The notes under the pieces: model-generated | What the model was told of the DNA's origin: nothing | The model's input: only the letters and a program-made list of their open reading frames with translations | Database searches by the model: none | Shown here: piece by piece, positions 16,988-26,058 of the stretch | How the letters are laid out: the number at the start of each line of letters is the position of its first letter | Numbering within the stretch: the stretch's first letter is position 1 | Made by a program: the position numbers and the translations under genes | Origin: Alphaproteobacteria bacterium | GTDB taxonomy: Bacteria > Pseudomonadota > Alphaproteobacteria > Caulobacterales > Parvularculaceae | Assembly (NCBI GenBank): GCA_016125425.1 | Contig: WGLT01000025.1 | Coordinates: 1 to 62,077, forward strand | DNA length: 62,077 bases | Reading direction: 5' to 3'

Positions 16988-18271
16988 TCAGGAAGCCGAT
17001 TCTTCCTTCAGCTTTTCTATGCCGAGCGTCTCCATTACGAGCTTTTCGTAGAACGGCTCGCTTCGTCCCTTTCGAATCTTCCCAAGGAAGTACTTCTCAA
17101 AACCGACTTTAGCCAGATGCACCCATTTTCCGGATGCGGACCAGTTCACATTGCGCGGAGGAATTTGCGGTTGTGCAACAAAGGCGACGCCGCCATCGCC
17201 GAAATCAGCGAGACATACCGCATTCCAGGTCGCCTCAGCGGTGGCTTCTTTTCCGTCGATAAGAGCGCGCATATTCTTTGCGATTGCGGCCACCATGGAT
17301 TCAATCATGAAACCAGTCTTCGGTACCCCTACAGGCACGGGTGTTTTACCGGTTGGTGCGATTGCGACCGCGACACCGAGACCAAACACATTTGGAAATG
17401 CGGGATTACGCTGATATTTGTCGATGATGACAAAGCCTTTCGGGTTAACCAGCCCCTCAATTCCGAAAATCGCTTTTACTCCTCGGAACGGCGGCATCAG
17501 CATCGCAAACTTGAAGGGCAATGTCTGCTGCCGGGTCGCCGATCCGTCTTCGGCGATTTCTTCGATTGTAAGTTCGCCGGGCGTCGCTTTGACGACGCGC
17601 GAATTGGTGATCCACTTAATATGACGATCGCGAAATTCGCTCTCAAGCAGACCTTTGGTGTCGCCGACTCCATCCAGGCCAAGATGGCCGATGTAAGGTT
17701 CCGGCGTGACAAACATCATCGGCGTTTTGTCGCGTAGTTTGCGTTTACGAAGTTCCGTGTCGAGTATCATGGCGAATTCGTATGCGGGACCAAAGCATGA
17801 CGCACCCTGCGCAGCGCCGACGATGATCGGCCCCGGCGCCTTGCAGAATTCCTCAAAAGCGGCGCTTGCTTTCTCCGCATCCGCGGTCGTGCAAATCGAT
17901 TGGGTGTGACCGACAGGACCCAGCCCTTCGATATCATCGAAGGCGAGCTCGGGCCCGGTTGAGATGACTAGATAGTCATAAGTGACATTACGGCCGTCGG
18001 CGAGCAGGATCCTGTTTTCTTCCGGATGAACGCGCTCGGCCCCGACAGGAATGAAATCGATTCCTTTTTTGCGACTGACTTCGGTTAAATTGACTTCGAT
18101 ATCCTTGCGTTTTCGCCAGCCGACAGCGAGCCAGGGATTTGAGGGGACAAAAGTGTAGCGTTCGCCGTCATTTACCAGTGTGACCTGGTCTTCTTTCCGC
18201 AAGCGCTTCTTGAGTTCAAAGGCGGCGATCACCCCGCCGAGGCCGCCTCCGAGAACCACAGCATGAGCCAT
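16988..18271 (-). CDS. sqr: Sulfide:quinone oxidoreductase
   Basis: A 427-residue FAD-dependent disulfide-reductase-fold enzyme of the SQR family. The N-terminal GGGLGGVIAAFELKKR binds FAD. Three conserved Cys are visible, in SICTTADAEK (~131), GASCFGPAYEF (~160) and NAVCLADFGDGG (~347), as in the Acidithiobacillus-type SQR; the last two form the polysulfide bridge. The C terminus has amphipathic segments suited to peripheral membrane binding. It oxidises sulfide to polysulfide or S0 and reduces quinone. It leads a minus-strand operon with trxC-like and DUF2892 genes, behind a strong promoter overlapped by an inverted repeat. The start follows GGAGGAGAAGG. Confidence 0.9.
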   Translation of the reverse strand: MAHAVVLGGGLGGVIAAFELKKRLRKEDQVTLVNDGERYTFVPSNPWLAVGWRKRKDIEVNLTEVSRKKGIDFIPVGAERVHPEENRILLADGRNVTYDYLVISTGPELAFDDIEGLGPVGHTQSICTTADAEKASAAFEEFCKAPGPIIVGAAQGASCFGPAYEFAMILDTELRKRKLRDKTPMMFVTPEPYIGHLGLDGVGDTKGLLESEFRDRHIKWITNSRVVKATPGELTIEEIAEDGSATRQQTLPFKFAMLMPPFRGVKAIFGIEGLVNPKGFVIIDKYQRNPAFPNVFGLGVAVAIAPTGKTPVPVGVPKTGFMIESMVAAIAKNMRALIDGKEATAEATWNAVCLADFGDGGVAFVAQPQIPPRNVNWSASGKWVHLAKVGFEKYFLGKIRKGRSEPFYEKLVMETLGIEKLKEESAS

Positions 18272-18317
18272 TGCGCCTTCTCCTCCGTTTCATCGCCCGG
18301 CGGAAGCCGACATTGAC

Positions 18318-18346
18318 AATATATTCGTACCGACGCATATAAGCAA
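18318..18346 (-). promoter_or_regulatory. sqr promoter with overlapping imperfect operator
   Basis: On the minus strand TTGCTT (18346-18341) and TATATT (18323-18318) are separated by exactly 17 bp, a good sigma70-type promoter about 40 bases before the sqr ATG. An imperfect inverted repeat TATATTCG / CGCATATA (18320-18341) fills the spacer and -10 region, ideally placed for a repressor such as the BigR/SqrR-like protein encoded at 15942. The repeat differs from the one before that gene, so binding by the same protein is an inference. Confidence 0.55.
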
Positions 18347-18433
18347 GAGAAAAAGTAGAAAAAACTAATGTACAGCCGATCCGGACGGTCGATCAGCGTT
18401 AGCGAAGGGAGTATAGGCTCCGGCCAAGGCGTC

Positions 18434-18453
18434 GCCTTGACTCGCGTCAAGGC
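18434..18453. promoter_or_regulatory. 8-bp perfect inverted repeat before the second RND operon
   Basis: GCCTTGAC and GTCAAGGC form a perfect inverted repeat around TCGC, 78 bp before the adaptor start at 18532. The left arm includes TTGACT, which could be a -35 box; CAAAAT at 18465-18470 is a weak -10 candidate at a long 21-bp spacing. A dyad between widely spaced -35 and -10 boxes recalls MerR-family activator sites, but a repressor site or RNA hairpin is also possible. No MerR gene is in the window. Confidence 0.4.
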
Positions 18454-18531
18454 TTCGGGAAGCGCAAAATGGCTAGGGAAGGAGCGCCTCCCAATTGTCC
18501 GCGCGAACGACGGATTGGGGGGAAGACAGGC

Positions 18532-19611
18532 ATGAACAAACGGCGCGTTTACATTCTTTTAGCCCTTGCAGCGGCTCTGGTTCTCGGCGCGTGCTCAAAG
18601 GAGCGTAGCGCGGAGGCCTCTGCAAACGCGTCTATTGCGCCGGATGCAGAAGCCTTCACGGTCGAAGAGCGGGAGGTTCCCGATTACAAGCCGCTCGCTG
18701 CGGTGCTTACTAATCGCGATGCGGGTGCGGCGCGCGCACGGATTAGCGGCACTCTGAGCAAGCTCACCGTGCGTGAGGGCGACGTGGTGAAGAGGGGCGA
18801 AATCATAGCAGTCGTCTCTGACCAACGACGCGTGCTGGAGGAAAAAGCGGCAGGCGATGATGTCGCCGCTGCTGAGGCCAGGGCGAGCAAGGCTAATGCA
18901 GACCTCAAGCGGGTGCAGGAACTGTTTGACAGCGGCGTTTACGCCGAGGCGCGACTCGACGATGCAAAAGCCGCGGCGCGCAGCGCTAACGCGCAGCTCA
19001 ATGCGGCGCGTTCTCGCCGAGACGCGATGAAAGAGGCGACCGATCAGGGCGATGTGCTTGCGCTGGCCGACGGACGCATCACCGACGCGCCCATTCCGGA
19101 AGGCGCTGTCGTCATGGCCGGCGACATTATCGCACGCATAGCCACTGGGCAGCGCGTCCTTCGCGTTGAACTGCCTGAAGCAGAGGCACGCGACATCCAT
19201 GAAGGCACTGAAATAAAGTTGACCTCGGCTGGACACGGCGACATAGCAAAAGTCGTTCAAGTCTATCCGGCGATCGAAAACGGCCAGATCGTCATCGATA
19301 TCGATGCGAGCAAGTTCAGCGATGAATTCGTCGGCATTAGGACCCCGGTTCTTGCGCCGATTGGCGCAAGACGCGCGATCATTATCCCGGCCGATTTCGT
19401 CACCACCCGCTATGGGGTCGACTACGTGCGGCTTGTGCGGCCCGACGGGGCAGTAATAGACGCGCCGGTTCAGCTTGGCGCGCGACTTCCGACCCTAGAC
19501 GGCGAAGACGGCGTTGAAATTCTTTCCGGGCTCGCGCCTGGAGACAAAATCTTGCCTACCGAAAAGCCGGCGGAACGTCTTTCAGCCAAAGCGATGAAAG
19601 GCGGATCATGA
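18532..19611 (+). CDS. RND periplasmic adaptor lipoprotein
   Basis: With ATG at 18532, behind GGGGGAAG, the product is 359 residues. It begins with a lipoprotein signal peptide ending in the lipobox VLGAC, so it is anchored in the inner membrane by lipid. The lipoyl half TVREGDVVKRGEIIAVVSD, a short coiled-coil hairpin rich in Ala and Asp, and a beta-barrel follow. It overlaps the permease gene by four bases (ATGA). It is divergent from sqr across a 260-bp shared regulatory region, which suggests a link to sulfide stress. The longer frame starting at 18469 lacks a signal sequence and is rejected. Confidence 0.86.
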   Translation: MNKRRVYILLALAAALVLGACSKERSAEASANASIAPDAEAFTVEEREVPDYKPLAAVLTNRDAGAARARISGTLSKLTVREGDVVKRGEIIAVVSDQRRVLEEKAAGDDVAAAEARASKANADLKRVQELFDSGVYAEARLDDAKAAARSANAQLNAARSRRDAMKEATDQGDVLALADGRITDAPIPEGAVVMAGDIIARIATGQRVLRVELPEAEARDIHEGTEIKLTSAGHGDIAKVVQVYPAIENGQIVIDIDASKFSDEFVGIRTPVLAPIGARRAIIIPADFVTTRYGVDYVRLVRPDGAVIDAPVQLGARLPTLDGEDGVEILSGLAPGDKILPTEKPAERLSAKAMKGGS

Positions 19612-22600
19612 AACTCGGCCTCTCGGGGCGGTTGACAAAGGCGACTATCGGTTCGCCGCTTACGCCTCTATTTCTGCTTGCGGCAATCGCGGTCGGCGTT
19701 CTCGCCGTCCTTACTATACCGCGCGAAGAAGAGCCGCAGATCAGCGTTCCGCTCGTCGATATTTCGGTTCGAGCCGACGGTCTGAAGGCGATGGATGCGG
19801 TCGAGCTGATAACGAAGCCGCTCGAAGCTATTGTTAAAGGAGTCGACGGCGTCGAGCATGTTTACAGCCAAACCGAAGACGATCAAGTGCTTGTTACGGC
19901 GCGGTTTTACGTCGGCACAGATCCCGACGACGCGATTACGCGCATTCAATCCAAAATCCGGGCGAATTATGATCGCATACCGATTGGGATTCCGGAGCCT
20001 CATATCGTTGCGCGCGGCATCAACGACGTGCCGATCGTTGTCGTCACTCTAACTCCGACCCGGCAGGCTGCGGATCGGTGGAACGACCAATCGCTGTATG
20101 AGGTGGCGGACGAACTGCAGGCTGAGTTGATGAAGGTGAAAGATGTTGGTCTCACCTTTATCGCAGGCGGGCGACCGAAAGAAATCCGCGTTGAACCGGA
20201 TCCGGCGAAGCTCGCTTTATTTGGCGTGCCCCTCGGTTCTCTAATCGATGTCGTGAAAAGCGCCAACGCCACCTTCTCGGCGGGAACAATTCTCGACAGG
20301 GACAAGACAGAGACTGTAAAAGTGGGGCGCACTCTGGACGATCCTTCTGAGATCGGCCTCTTGACAGTGCCGACAGGCGACGGGCGCAGCGTCTATCTGC
20401 GGGATGTTGCGAAAGTCACCTTGGGACCGCGCGAGGATCGCGAGCGTGCATGGCGTTTCGACCGAGGCCCCGACGGCGTAGAGATGGCGCCGGCGGTTAG
20501 CGTGGCGATCGCAAAAAGAGCCGGCGCAAACGCTGTTGTTGTCTCAAAAGCGATCGAGCAACGGTTGCATGAGCTCGAAGGCGCTTTGATTCCCGATGGA
20601 ATCAAAGCGGATGTCACACGCGACTATGGCGAGACAGCGAATGAAAAGGCGAATGAGCTTCTCCTTCATCTTGGGCTCGCGACAATTTCGATTGTTGTTT
20701 TGATCGCCTTTACGATCGGCCGACGCGAGGCTGGCGTCACTTTTGTTGTTATCCCGACAACCATCCTGCTGACTTTGTTTGCTTCCAATTTGATGGGCTA
20801 CACAATCAACCGCGTCAGTCTTTTCGCGCTCATTTTCTCGATTGGCATCCTGGTTGACGATGCAATTGTCATCATTGAGAACATCGCACGTCATTGGGCG
20901 ATGAAGGATGGTCGCAGTCGAACCGAGGCGGCGATAGAGGCCGTCGCCGAGGTCGGAAATCCGACGATCATTGCCACATTGACCGTTATCGCCGCGCTTT
21001 TGCCGATGATGTTCGTCTCCGGACTGATGGGACCCTACATGGCCCCGATTCCGGCAAACGCGTCGGCGGCGATGCTGTTTTCATTTTTGGTTGCGGTCAT
21101 CATCGCGCCCTGGTTGATGTCAAAGCTTTCTCCGCGGGGGGCTGACGCCGCTATCCGCATGGATGAAACCAAAACGGGCGAATTTGCAACGAGCGCGGTC
21201 ATTTCGACAGGCGCGCATGGGGCGGGCGGTCTTGGCAAATTCTACCGTCGAATCGCGTCGCCGGTGATCCGCACGAGAAGGTCCGCATGGCGGTTCTTGA
21301 TCGTCGTTGGGTTGGCGACGCTTGCAGCTTGCGCGCTCTTTGCGACGAAGACGGTGCGCGTGAAGCTCTTGCCGTTCGATAACAAATCGGAGTTGCAAGT
21401 TGTCGTCGACCTTCCTGAGGGCTCGACGCTTGAAGCCACGCAGCGCGTTTTGATTGACGCGGCGCGCATAGCGGCTGAGACGCCCGAAGCGCTATCGGTC
21501 GACGCTTATGCGGGCACGGCGTCTCCGTTCAATTTCAATGGCTTGGTGCGGCATTATTATCTAAGGTCGAAGCCGGAGCTCGGGGATCTTCAGGTAACTT
21601 TGAAGCCGAAGGGCGAACGCCGCCGAGCCAGCCATGCGATCGCGCTCGATCTACGCAAAAGGCTTGCGGCTCTCGAGACGCCCGCAGGAACAGTCGTTCG
21701 GGTCGTTGAGGTGCCCCCCGGTCCGCCCGTCATCGCGACCTTGTTGGCGGAAGTATACGGGCCGGACGCGGCGACGCGGCGCGCGGTTGCGACGAAAGTG
21801 CGCCAGATCTTTTCAAGCATTCCGTATATCGTGGACGTCGATGACAGCTTCGGAGAGCCGCGCCCGCGCCTTCGTCTGACGATTGATCGTCCCCAGTTGG
21901 AATATTTCGGACTGTCCGAGAGTGATGTCGACAGCTCGATCGCGGCGTTGTTTGGCGGCGACGCTGTCGGTTATTCGCATCGCGGCGAAGGTCGCAATCC
22001 AATAGAGATTTCGATCCGATTGCCACAGTCGGGGCGATCTTGGTCGCAAGTGCTTGCCGCAACGCCGGTCGGACGTTCAAAAGATGGCCGTTTGGTCGAG
22101 CTTGGCGAAGTGGTAAAACCCGTGGAAGAGAAAGGGTCCTATCCGATCTTTCGCCGCGACGCGCGTTATGCCGAAATGGTGACGGGCGAACTCGCGGGCG
22201 CCTTTGAGGCGCCGATCTACGGCATGCTCGATGTCGATGCGGCAATCAAGAAATCAGATTGGGCGCCGTTCGCCACGCCTGAAATACGTTTGCACGGGCA
22301 GCCAGAGGATGAGTCAAAGCCTTCGGTGCTCTGGGATGGCGAGTGGGAGATCACCTATGTCACATTCCGTGATATGGGCGCGGCGTTCGCTGTGGCGATC
22401 CTTGGCATCTACATTCTGGTCGTCGCGCAATTCAAAAGCTTCAAATTGCCGCTATTGATACTGACGCCCATCCCACTCACTCTTGTCGGCATCGTTTTCG
22501 GGCACATTCTCTTCAATGCGCCATTCACGGCGACGTCTATGATCGGCTTCATAGCGCTTGCGGGAATTATCGTCAGAAATTCTATCCTGCTTGTAGATTT

Positions 22601-22898
22601 TATAAGCCATGCAAAGAGCTCGAACCGTTCTATGCGCGAGGTTCTGCTTGAAGCGGGGGCGATTCGGTTCAAACCAATCTTGCTCACTGCGCTTGCGGCG
22701 ATGATCGGCGCCAGCGTCATTCTCTTCGATCCGATTTTCCAGGGGCTGGCGATCTCGCTTTTGTTCGGACTCGCTTCATCGACGATCCTGACGGTTCTCG
22801 TTATTCCGGCCGTCTATATCGCGCTCAGAGATGACGGACGGCCGCTGGCTGATGAGTCGCACGAGCCTGATGGCGTCGAGCCCGCACCGGCGCATTAG
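19608..22898 (+). CDS. RND efflux permease (AcrB/AcrD/AcrF superfamily)
   Basis: A 1096-residue RND transporter, longer than the pump at 9022-12105. N-terminal TIPREEEPQISVPLVDI marks a subgroup found in many proteobacteria. GILVDDAIVIIENIARH supplies the relay Asp pair of TM4, and IIVRNSILLVDF lies in TM10, where Arg replaces the relay Lys seen in the other pump. The C terminus is hydrophilic and acidic. It forms a coupled operon with the lipoprotein adaptor. Its substrate is unknown. The shared intergenic region with sqr suggests export of a sulfur-related or sulfide-induced compound. Confidence 0.88.
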   Translation: MKLGLSGRLTKATIGSPLTPLFLLAAIAVGVLAVLTIPREEEPQISVPLVDISVRADGLKAMDAVELITKPLEAIVKGVDGVEHVYSQTEDDQVLVTARFYVGTDPDDAITRIQSKIRANYDRIPIGIPEPHIVARGINDVPIVVVTLTPTRQAADRWNDQSLYEVADELQAELMKVKDVGLTFIAGGRPKEIRVEPDPAKLALFGVPLGSLIDVVKSANATFSAGTILDRDKTETVKVGRTLDDPSEIGLLTVPTGDGRSVYLRDVAKVTLGPREDRERAWRFDRGPDGVEMAPAVSVAIAKRAGANAVVVSKAIEQRLHELEGALIPDGIKADVTRDYGETANEKANELLLHLGLATISIVVLIAFTIGRREAGVTFVVIPTTILLTLFASNLMGYTINRVSLFALIFSIGILVDDAIVIIENIARHWAMKDGRSRTEAAIEAVAEVGNPTIIATLTVIAALLPMMFVSGLMGPYMAPIPANASAAMLFSFLVAVIIAPWLMSKLSPRGADAAIRMDETKTGEFATSAVISTGAHGAGGLGKFYRRIASPVIRTRRSAWRFLIVVGLATLAACALFATKTVRVKLLPFDNKSELQVVVDLPEGSTLEATQRVLIDAARIAAETPEALSVDAYAGTASPFNFNGLVRHYYLRSKPELGDLQVTLKPKGERRRASHAIALDLRKRLAALETPAGTVVRVVEVPPGPPVIATLLAEVYGPDAATRRAVATKVRQIFSSIPYIVDVDDSFGEPRPRLRLTIDRPQLEYFGLSESDVDSSIAALFGGDAVGYSHRGEGRNPIEISIRLPQSGRSWSQVLAATPVGRSKDGRLVELGEVVKPVEEKGSYPIFRRDARYAEMVTGELAGAFEAPIYGMLDVDAAIKKSDWAPFATPEIRLHGQPEDESKPSVLWDGEWEITYVTFRDMGAAFAVAILGIYILVVAQFKSFKLPLLILTPIPLTLVGIVFGHILFNAPFTATSMIGFIALAGIIVRNSILLVDFISHAKSSNRSMREVLLEAGAIRFKPILLTALAAMIGASVILFDPIFQGLAISLLFGLASSTILTVLVIPAVYIALRDDGRPLADESHEPDGVEPAPAH

Positions 22899-22933
22899 GG
22901 GCCCTCGACAGGCCTGCCGGATCGACGAACTTG

Positions 22934-23431
22934 TCAATTGAACAAGGTGAACTGTCTAACCGCCGCAGCAGCGTTCCGCTCGTCTGTCGACCTCGGCTCG
23001 AGTACGATATTCTTCGCGCCGCCGCCGATGAGCGATCCCTCGCGGAGGCTGAACTGCTCGGCGATGTCGGACGATGCGCGTGAATAGCCGCCCAAAATCT
23101 TCGCGTCTGACGGAGAGCGGTATTGGTGCGAATTCTTGAGATGAAGCACGGTCCATGTCGCGACATTGCCCCCCGCGGCGGCGTTGCCTGGCTCCATCGC
23201 AATGACGGCGCCGAAATAGCGACGAATAAGCCCTGGCTTGTCGCCCGACGCCGTAAAAGCGCATCTGAGGCGATGGTCGGTTCCGAGCTGCGTACGGAAA
23301 TCAGCGTTCGATTCGCATCTGAGCTGGCCGAGAACCTCGACGCCCTCATAGAGCTGCGCTGTGGCGCGCGGCGCCGCGGCGAAGGGGAGCGTTGCGGCGG
23401 CGACTAAAGCCAGGAAAGCCTTTGAAGTCAT
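22934..23431 (-). CDS. DUF992 family secreted protein
   Basis: A 165-residue protein with a clear Sec signal peptide (cleavage probably after ATAQ). The mature part has the pattern of DUF992, a family of small periplasmic proteins of Hyphomicrobiales: GQLRCESNADFRTQLGTDHRLRC, then CAFTASG, and a repeated beta-strand pattern of about 130 residues. Two Cys (in LRCES and LRCAF) could form a disulfide. The function of the family is unknown. It is convergent with the RND permease gene and appears to be monocistronic. Confidence 0.78.
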   Translation of the reverse strand: MTSKAFLALVAAATLPFAAAPRATAQLYEGVEVLGQLRCESNADFRTQLGTDHRLRCAFTASGDKPGLIRRYFGAVIAMEPGNAAAGGNVATWTVLHLKNSHQYRSPSDAKILGGYSRASSDIAEQFSLREGSLIGGGAKNIVLEPRSTDERNAAAAVRQFTLFN

Positions 23432-23656
23432 GGACGATTCTCCTCAATCTTCATCGGGCTTATAAGGGGAGCGCCGGCCCGGCGCGGCCTAAGTGAGCAG
23501 ACGTTCGCCCCGAAAGGGCTGGTGCGCAAGCCTCGGGACGCATGGCTGGCGTCGCTGCTTGATCTGGATCAGCACAGCGGGTGTTGTGATCGCCATAAGA
23601 AAAGGCGCGGTAGGACTGGTAGCGAGGACTCGGGGGTGCGCCGAGAGCGAGGCGGA

Positions 23657-25171
23657 ATGCTGAAAGTCAAGAAGGTCGCGATCGATACCGATCCTGAAAA
23701 CACCGTATTCCTCTCCCGCCAGTGCGCACTTTATCGCGCCGAAGAATTTCGCGCACTGAAGCGCGTCGAAGTCTCGAGCGATTCCCAGCGTATTCTAGCG
23801 ACGTTGCAGATTGTCGACGATCCGGAAATTGTGGGAACCGACGAACTCGGTCTAGGCCAACAGGCGTTTCGACGCCTTAAGGTCGCCGAAGGGTCGCCAG
23901 TGAAAATCGCTCAGGCCACACGGCCGCGCAGCCTAGACGCCGTCCGGCGCAAAATCGGCGGCGAAGTGATGACGCCAGCAGAAATTGAGGAGATCATCGC
24001 CGACATTTCCGTGCACCGCTATTCGCCGATGGAGATCGCAGCGTTCCTCGTCGCCTCTGCAGGGTTCACTACGACCGAAGAAACTCTTGCAACGACGCGC
24101 GCTATGGCGAAGACCGGCGCCGAGCTGAAATGGGATGCGCCGATTGTCGTCGATAAACACTGTATCGGCGGCATTCCCGGCAACAGGACTTCAATGATTG
24201 TTGCTCCGATCGTCGCCGCGCACGGCTTGCTCATGCCGAAAACGTCGTCGCGTGCAATCACTTCGCCGAGCGGCACAGCGGATACGATGGAGGTCCTCGC
24301 CAAGGTATCCTTATCGATCGAGGAGATGCGTAGGGTCGTCGAGAAGGAGAACGTCTGCCTTGTATGGGGCGGGCATGTCAACTTATCCCCGGCAGACGAT
24401 GTTCTTATTTCCGTCGAAAGGCCGCTTGCAATTGACACGCGCGAGCAAATGGTCGCTTCGATACTGTCCAAGAAACTCGCCGCAGGCTCCACGCACGTCG
24501 TTATAGACATTCCAGTGGGGCCGACAGCCAAGGTCCGTTCTCAAAGTGATGCGGTGCGCCTTCGGAAGTTGATGGAATATGTCGCTGACGAACTCGGACT
24601 AGTCATCGACGTGGTCTTCACCGACGGCGCCCAACCGGTGGGGCGTGGCATCGGTCCCGTGCTTGAAGCGCGCGATGTCATGGCGGTGCTGCACAATGCG
24701 CCGGAGGCGCCGGCGGATCTAAGGGCGCGCGCCTTGCTTCTGGCAGGCCGCGTACTTGATTTTGATCCTGCGCTTCGCGGAGGCGCGGGACGCGCGTGCG
24801 CGCAGGAAATTCTCGATTCGGGCAAGGCGCTCGCTGCGATGGAGCGAATTATTGACGCGCAAGGACGGGCGGCGCCGGCGTCGTCGCCGGGCGGGCTCAC
24901 AGCAGACGTCGTCGCGCCGAAAAACGGGCACGTGACGGCGATGGATTGTTTTCGTCTCGCGCGCATTGCAAGGCGCGCAGGCGCTCCGATGGACAAGGGC
25001 GCGGGCATCGATCTTTTCCGGAAAATCGGCGATCCCGTGAAAAAGGGAGAGACTCTTTACCGTATTCATTCCTGCTTTTCTTCGGATTTCGAATTTGCGA
25101 AGGCGATGGCTGACGAGGATGCGGGCGTCACCGTTGATGCGACGCATGCTGCCGGGAGTGTTGAGGCTTGA
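23657..25171 (+). CDS. AMP phosphorylase / type 2 thymidine phosphorylase-like
   Basis: With ATG at 23657 the protein has 504 residues, the usual length for type 2 (archaeal-like) phosphorylases, which carry an extra ~85-residue N-terminal domain. The central part reads KHCIGGIPGNRTSM, and the nucleoside-phosphorylase motif is SSRAITSPSGTADTMEVL, close to AMP phosphorylases and unlike the SGRGLGHTGGT form of E. coli DeoA. AMP phosphorylase splits nucleoside monophosphates with phosphate to base plus ribose-1,5-bisphosphate. The TTG of the next gene overlaps the stop. The longer frame from 23522 has no coding character at its front. Database labels often say thymidine phosphorylase; I prefer AMP phosphorylase on the motif. 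Confidence 0.82.
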   Translation: MLKVKKVAIDTDPENTVFLSRQCALYRAEEFRALKRVEVSSDSQRILATLQIVDDPEIVGTDELGLGQQAFRRLKVAEGSPVKIAQATRPRSLDAVRRKIGGEVMTPAEIEEIIADISVHRYSPMEIAAFLVASAGFTTTEETLATTRAMAKTGAELKWDAPIVVDKHCIGGIPGNRTSMIVAPIVAAHGLLMPKTSSRAITSPSGTADTMEVLAKVSLSIEEMRRVVEKENVCLVWGGHVNLSPADDVLISVERPLAIDTREQMVASILSKKLAAGSTHVVIDIPVGPTAKVRSQSDAVRLRKLMEYVADELGLVIDVVFTDGAQPVGRGIGPVLEARDVMAVLHNAPEAPADLRARALLLAGRVLDFDPALRGGAGRACAQEILDSGKALAAMERIIDAQGRAAPASSPGGLTADVVAPKNGHVTAMDCFRLARIARRAGAPMDKGAGIDLFRKIGDPVKKGETLYRIHSCFSSDFEFAKAMADEDAGVTVDATHAAGSVEA

Positions 25172-26058
25172 GCGCGCTCGTCATCTCGGCTCTCGATCAG
25201 GCTGCGCCTGCGCGTCGGCTTGCCGATAAACTTGGCGCGCCTTTCGCTGAACTGGAGATTCACCGCTTTCCGGACGGGGAGAGCCTGGTGCGGGCTTCGC
25301 AGGCATCGGCGACCACAATCATTTATGACTCTCTCGACCGGCCGAATGGCAAACTGATCGAACTTATGTTGGCGGCGTCCGCCTTGCGCGATCTCGGCGC
25401 TGCGCGCCTTGTTCTCGTCGCGCCTTATCTTTGCTATATGCGCCAGGACAAAGCCTTCGAACCGGGGCAAGCTATCTCGCAGCGCGTAATTGGTCGTCTT
25501 CTGGCCGAACGTTTCGACCGGATCGTGTCGATATCCCCTCATCTTCACCGGGTGAGCAGTCTGGACACAGTATTTCCTGGCGCAGAAACGACGAGTCTTT
25601 CAGCCGCGCCGCTCCTCGCAAAGCTTATACAAGCTGACGGCGATCCAGCCGACGTCTTGATAGTCGGACCCGATAGCGAGTCCAGGCCCAGCGCGGAAGC
25701 GGTTGCAAGGGAACTGAGCGCGCCGTTCGTCGTTCTTTCGAAAGTGCGAGAGAGTGACCGAAATGTATCGTCGAAACTGGACGAAAAATGGCTCGCCCCC
25801 GGGCGCGCGGCGTACATCGTCGACGACGTCGCGTCGACAGGCAATACGATTGCGGCTGCAGCTTCCGTGTTGAAGGCTGCAGGTGCCTCGCGCATCGAAG
25901 CCGCAGTCGCCCACGCTCTCTTGAGCGGGAAAGATCTTCGCCGCTTGAGGGCGGCAGGCGTTGAACGGCTTAGATCGACAGACAGCGTTTTGCATCCAAC
26001 CAATGCGATCGAGTCGGCTCCGCTCTTGGCAGGCGCCCTTCGCGGGGAGATCGAGTGA
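25168..26058 (+). CDS. Ribose-phosphate pyrophosphokinase homologue
   Basis: A 296-residue PRPP-synthetase-family protein using TTG as start, overlapping the upstream stop by TTGA. RFPDGE near residue 33, SPHLHRVSS near 126 and the PRPP/ribose-phosphate loop VDDVASTGNTI near 218 are present. The sequence is shorter than the classical ~315-residue Prs, and its loop departs from VDDIIDTAGT, resembling archaeal or class III forms. Together with the preceding phosphorylase it may interconvert ribose-5-phosphate, PRPP or ribose-1,5-bisphosphate. It is unlikely to be the only housekeeping Prs of the cell. The next gene overlaps its stop (GTGA). Confidence 0.83.
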   Translation: MSALVISALDQAAPARRLADKLGAPFAELEIHRFPDGESLVRASQASATTIIYDSLDRPNGKLIELMLAASALRDLGAARLVLVAPYLCYMRQDKAFEPGQAISQRVIGRLLAERFDRIVSISPHLHRVSSLDTVFPGAETTSLSAAPLLAKLIQADGDPADVLIVGPDSESRPSAEAVARELSAPFVVLSKVRESDRNVSSKLDEKWLAPGRAAYIVDDVASTGNTIAAAASVLKAAGASRIEAAVAHALLSGKDLRRLRAAGVERLRSTDSVLHPTNAIESAPLLAGALRGEIE

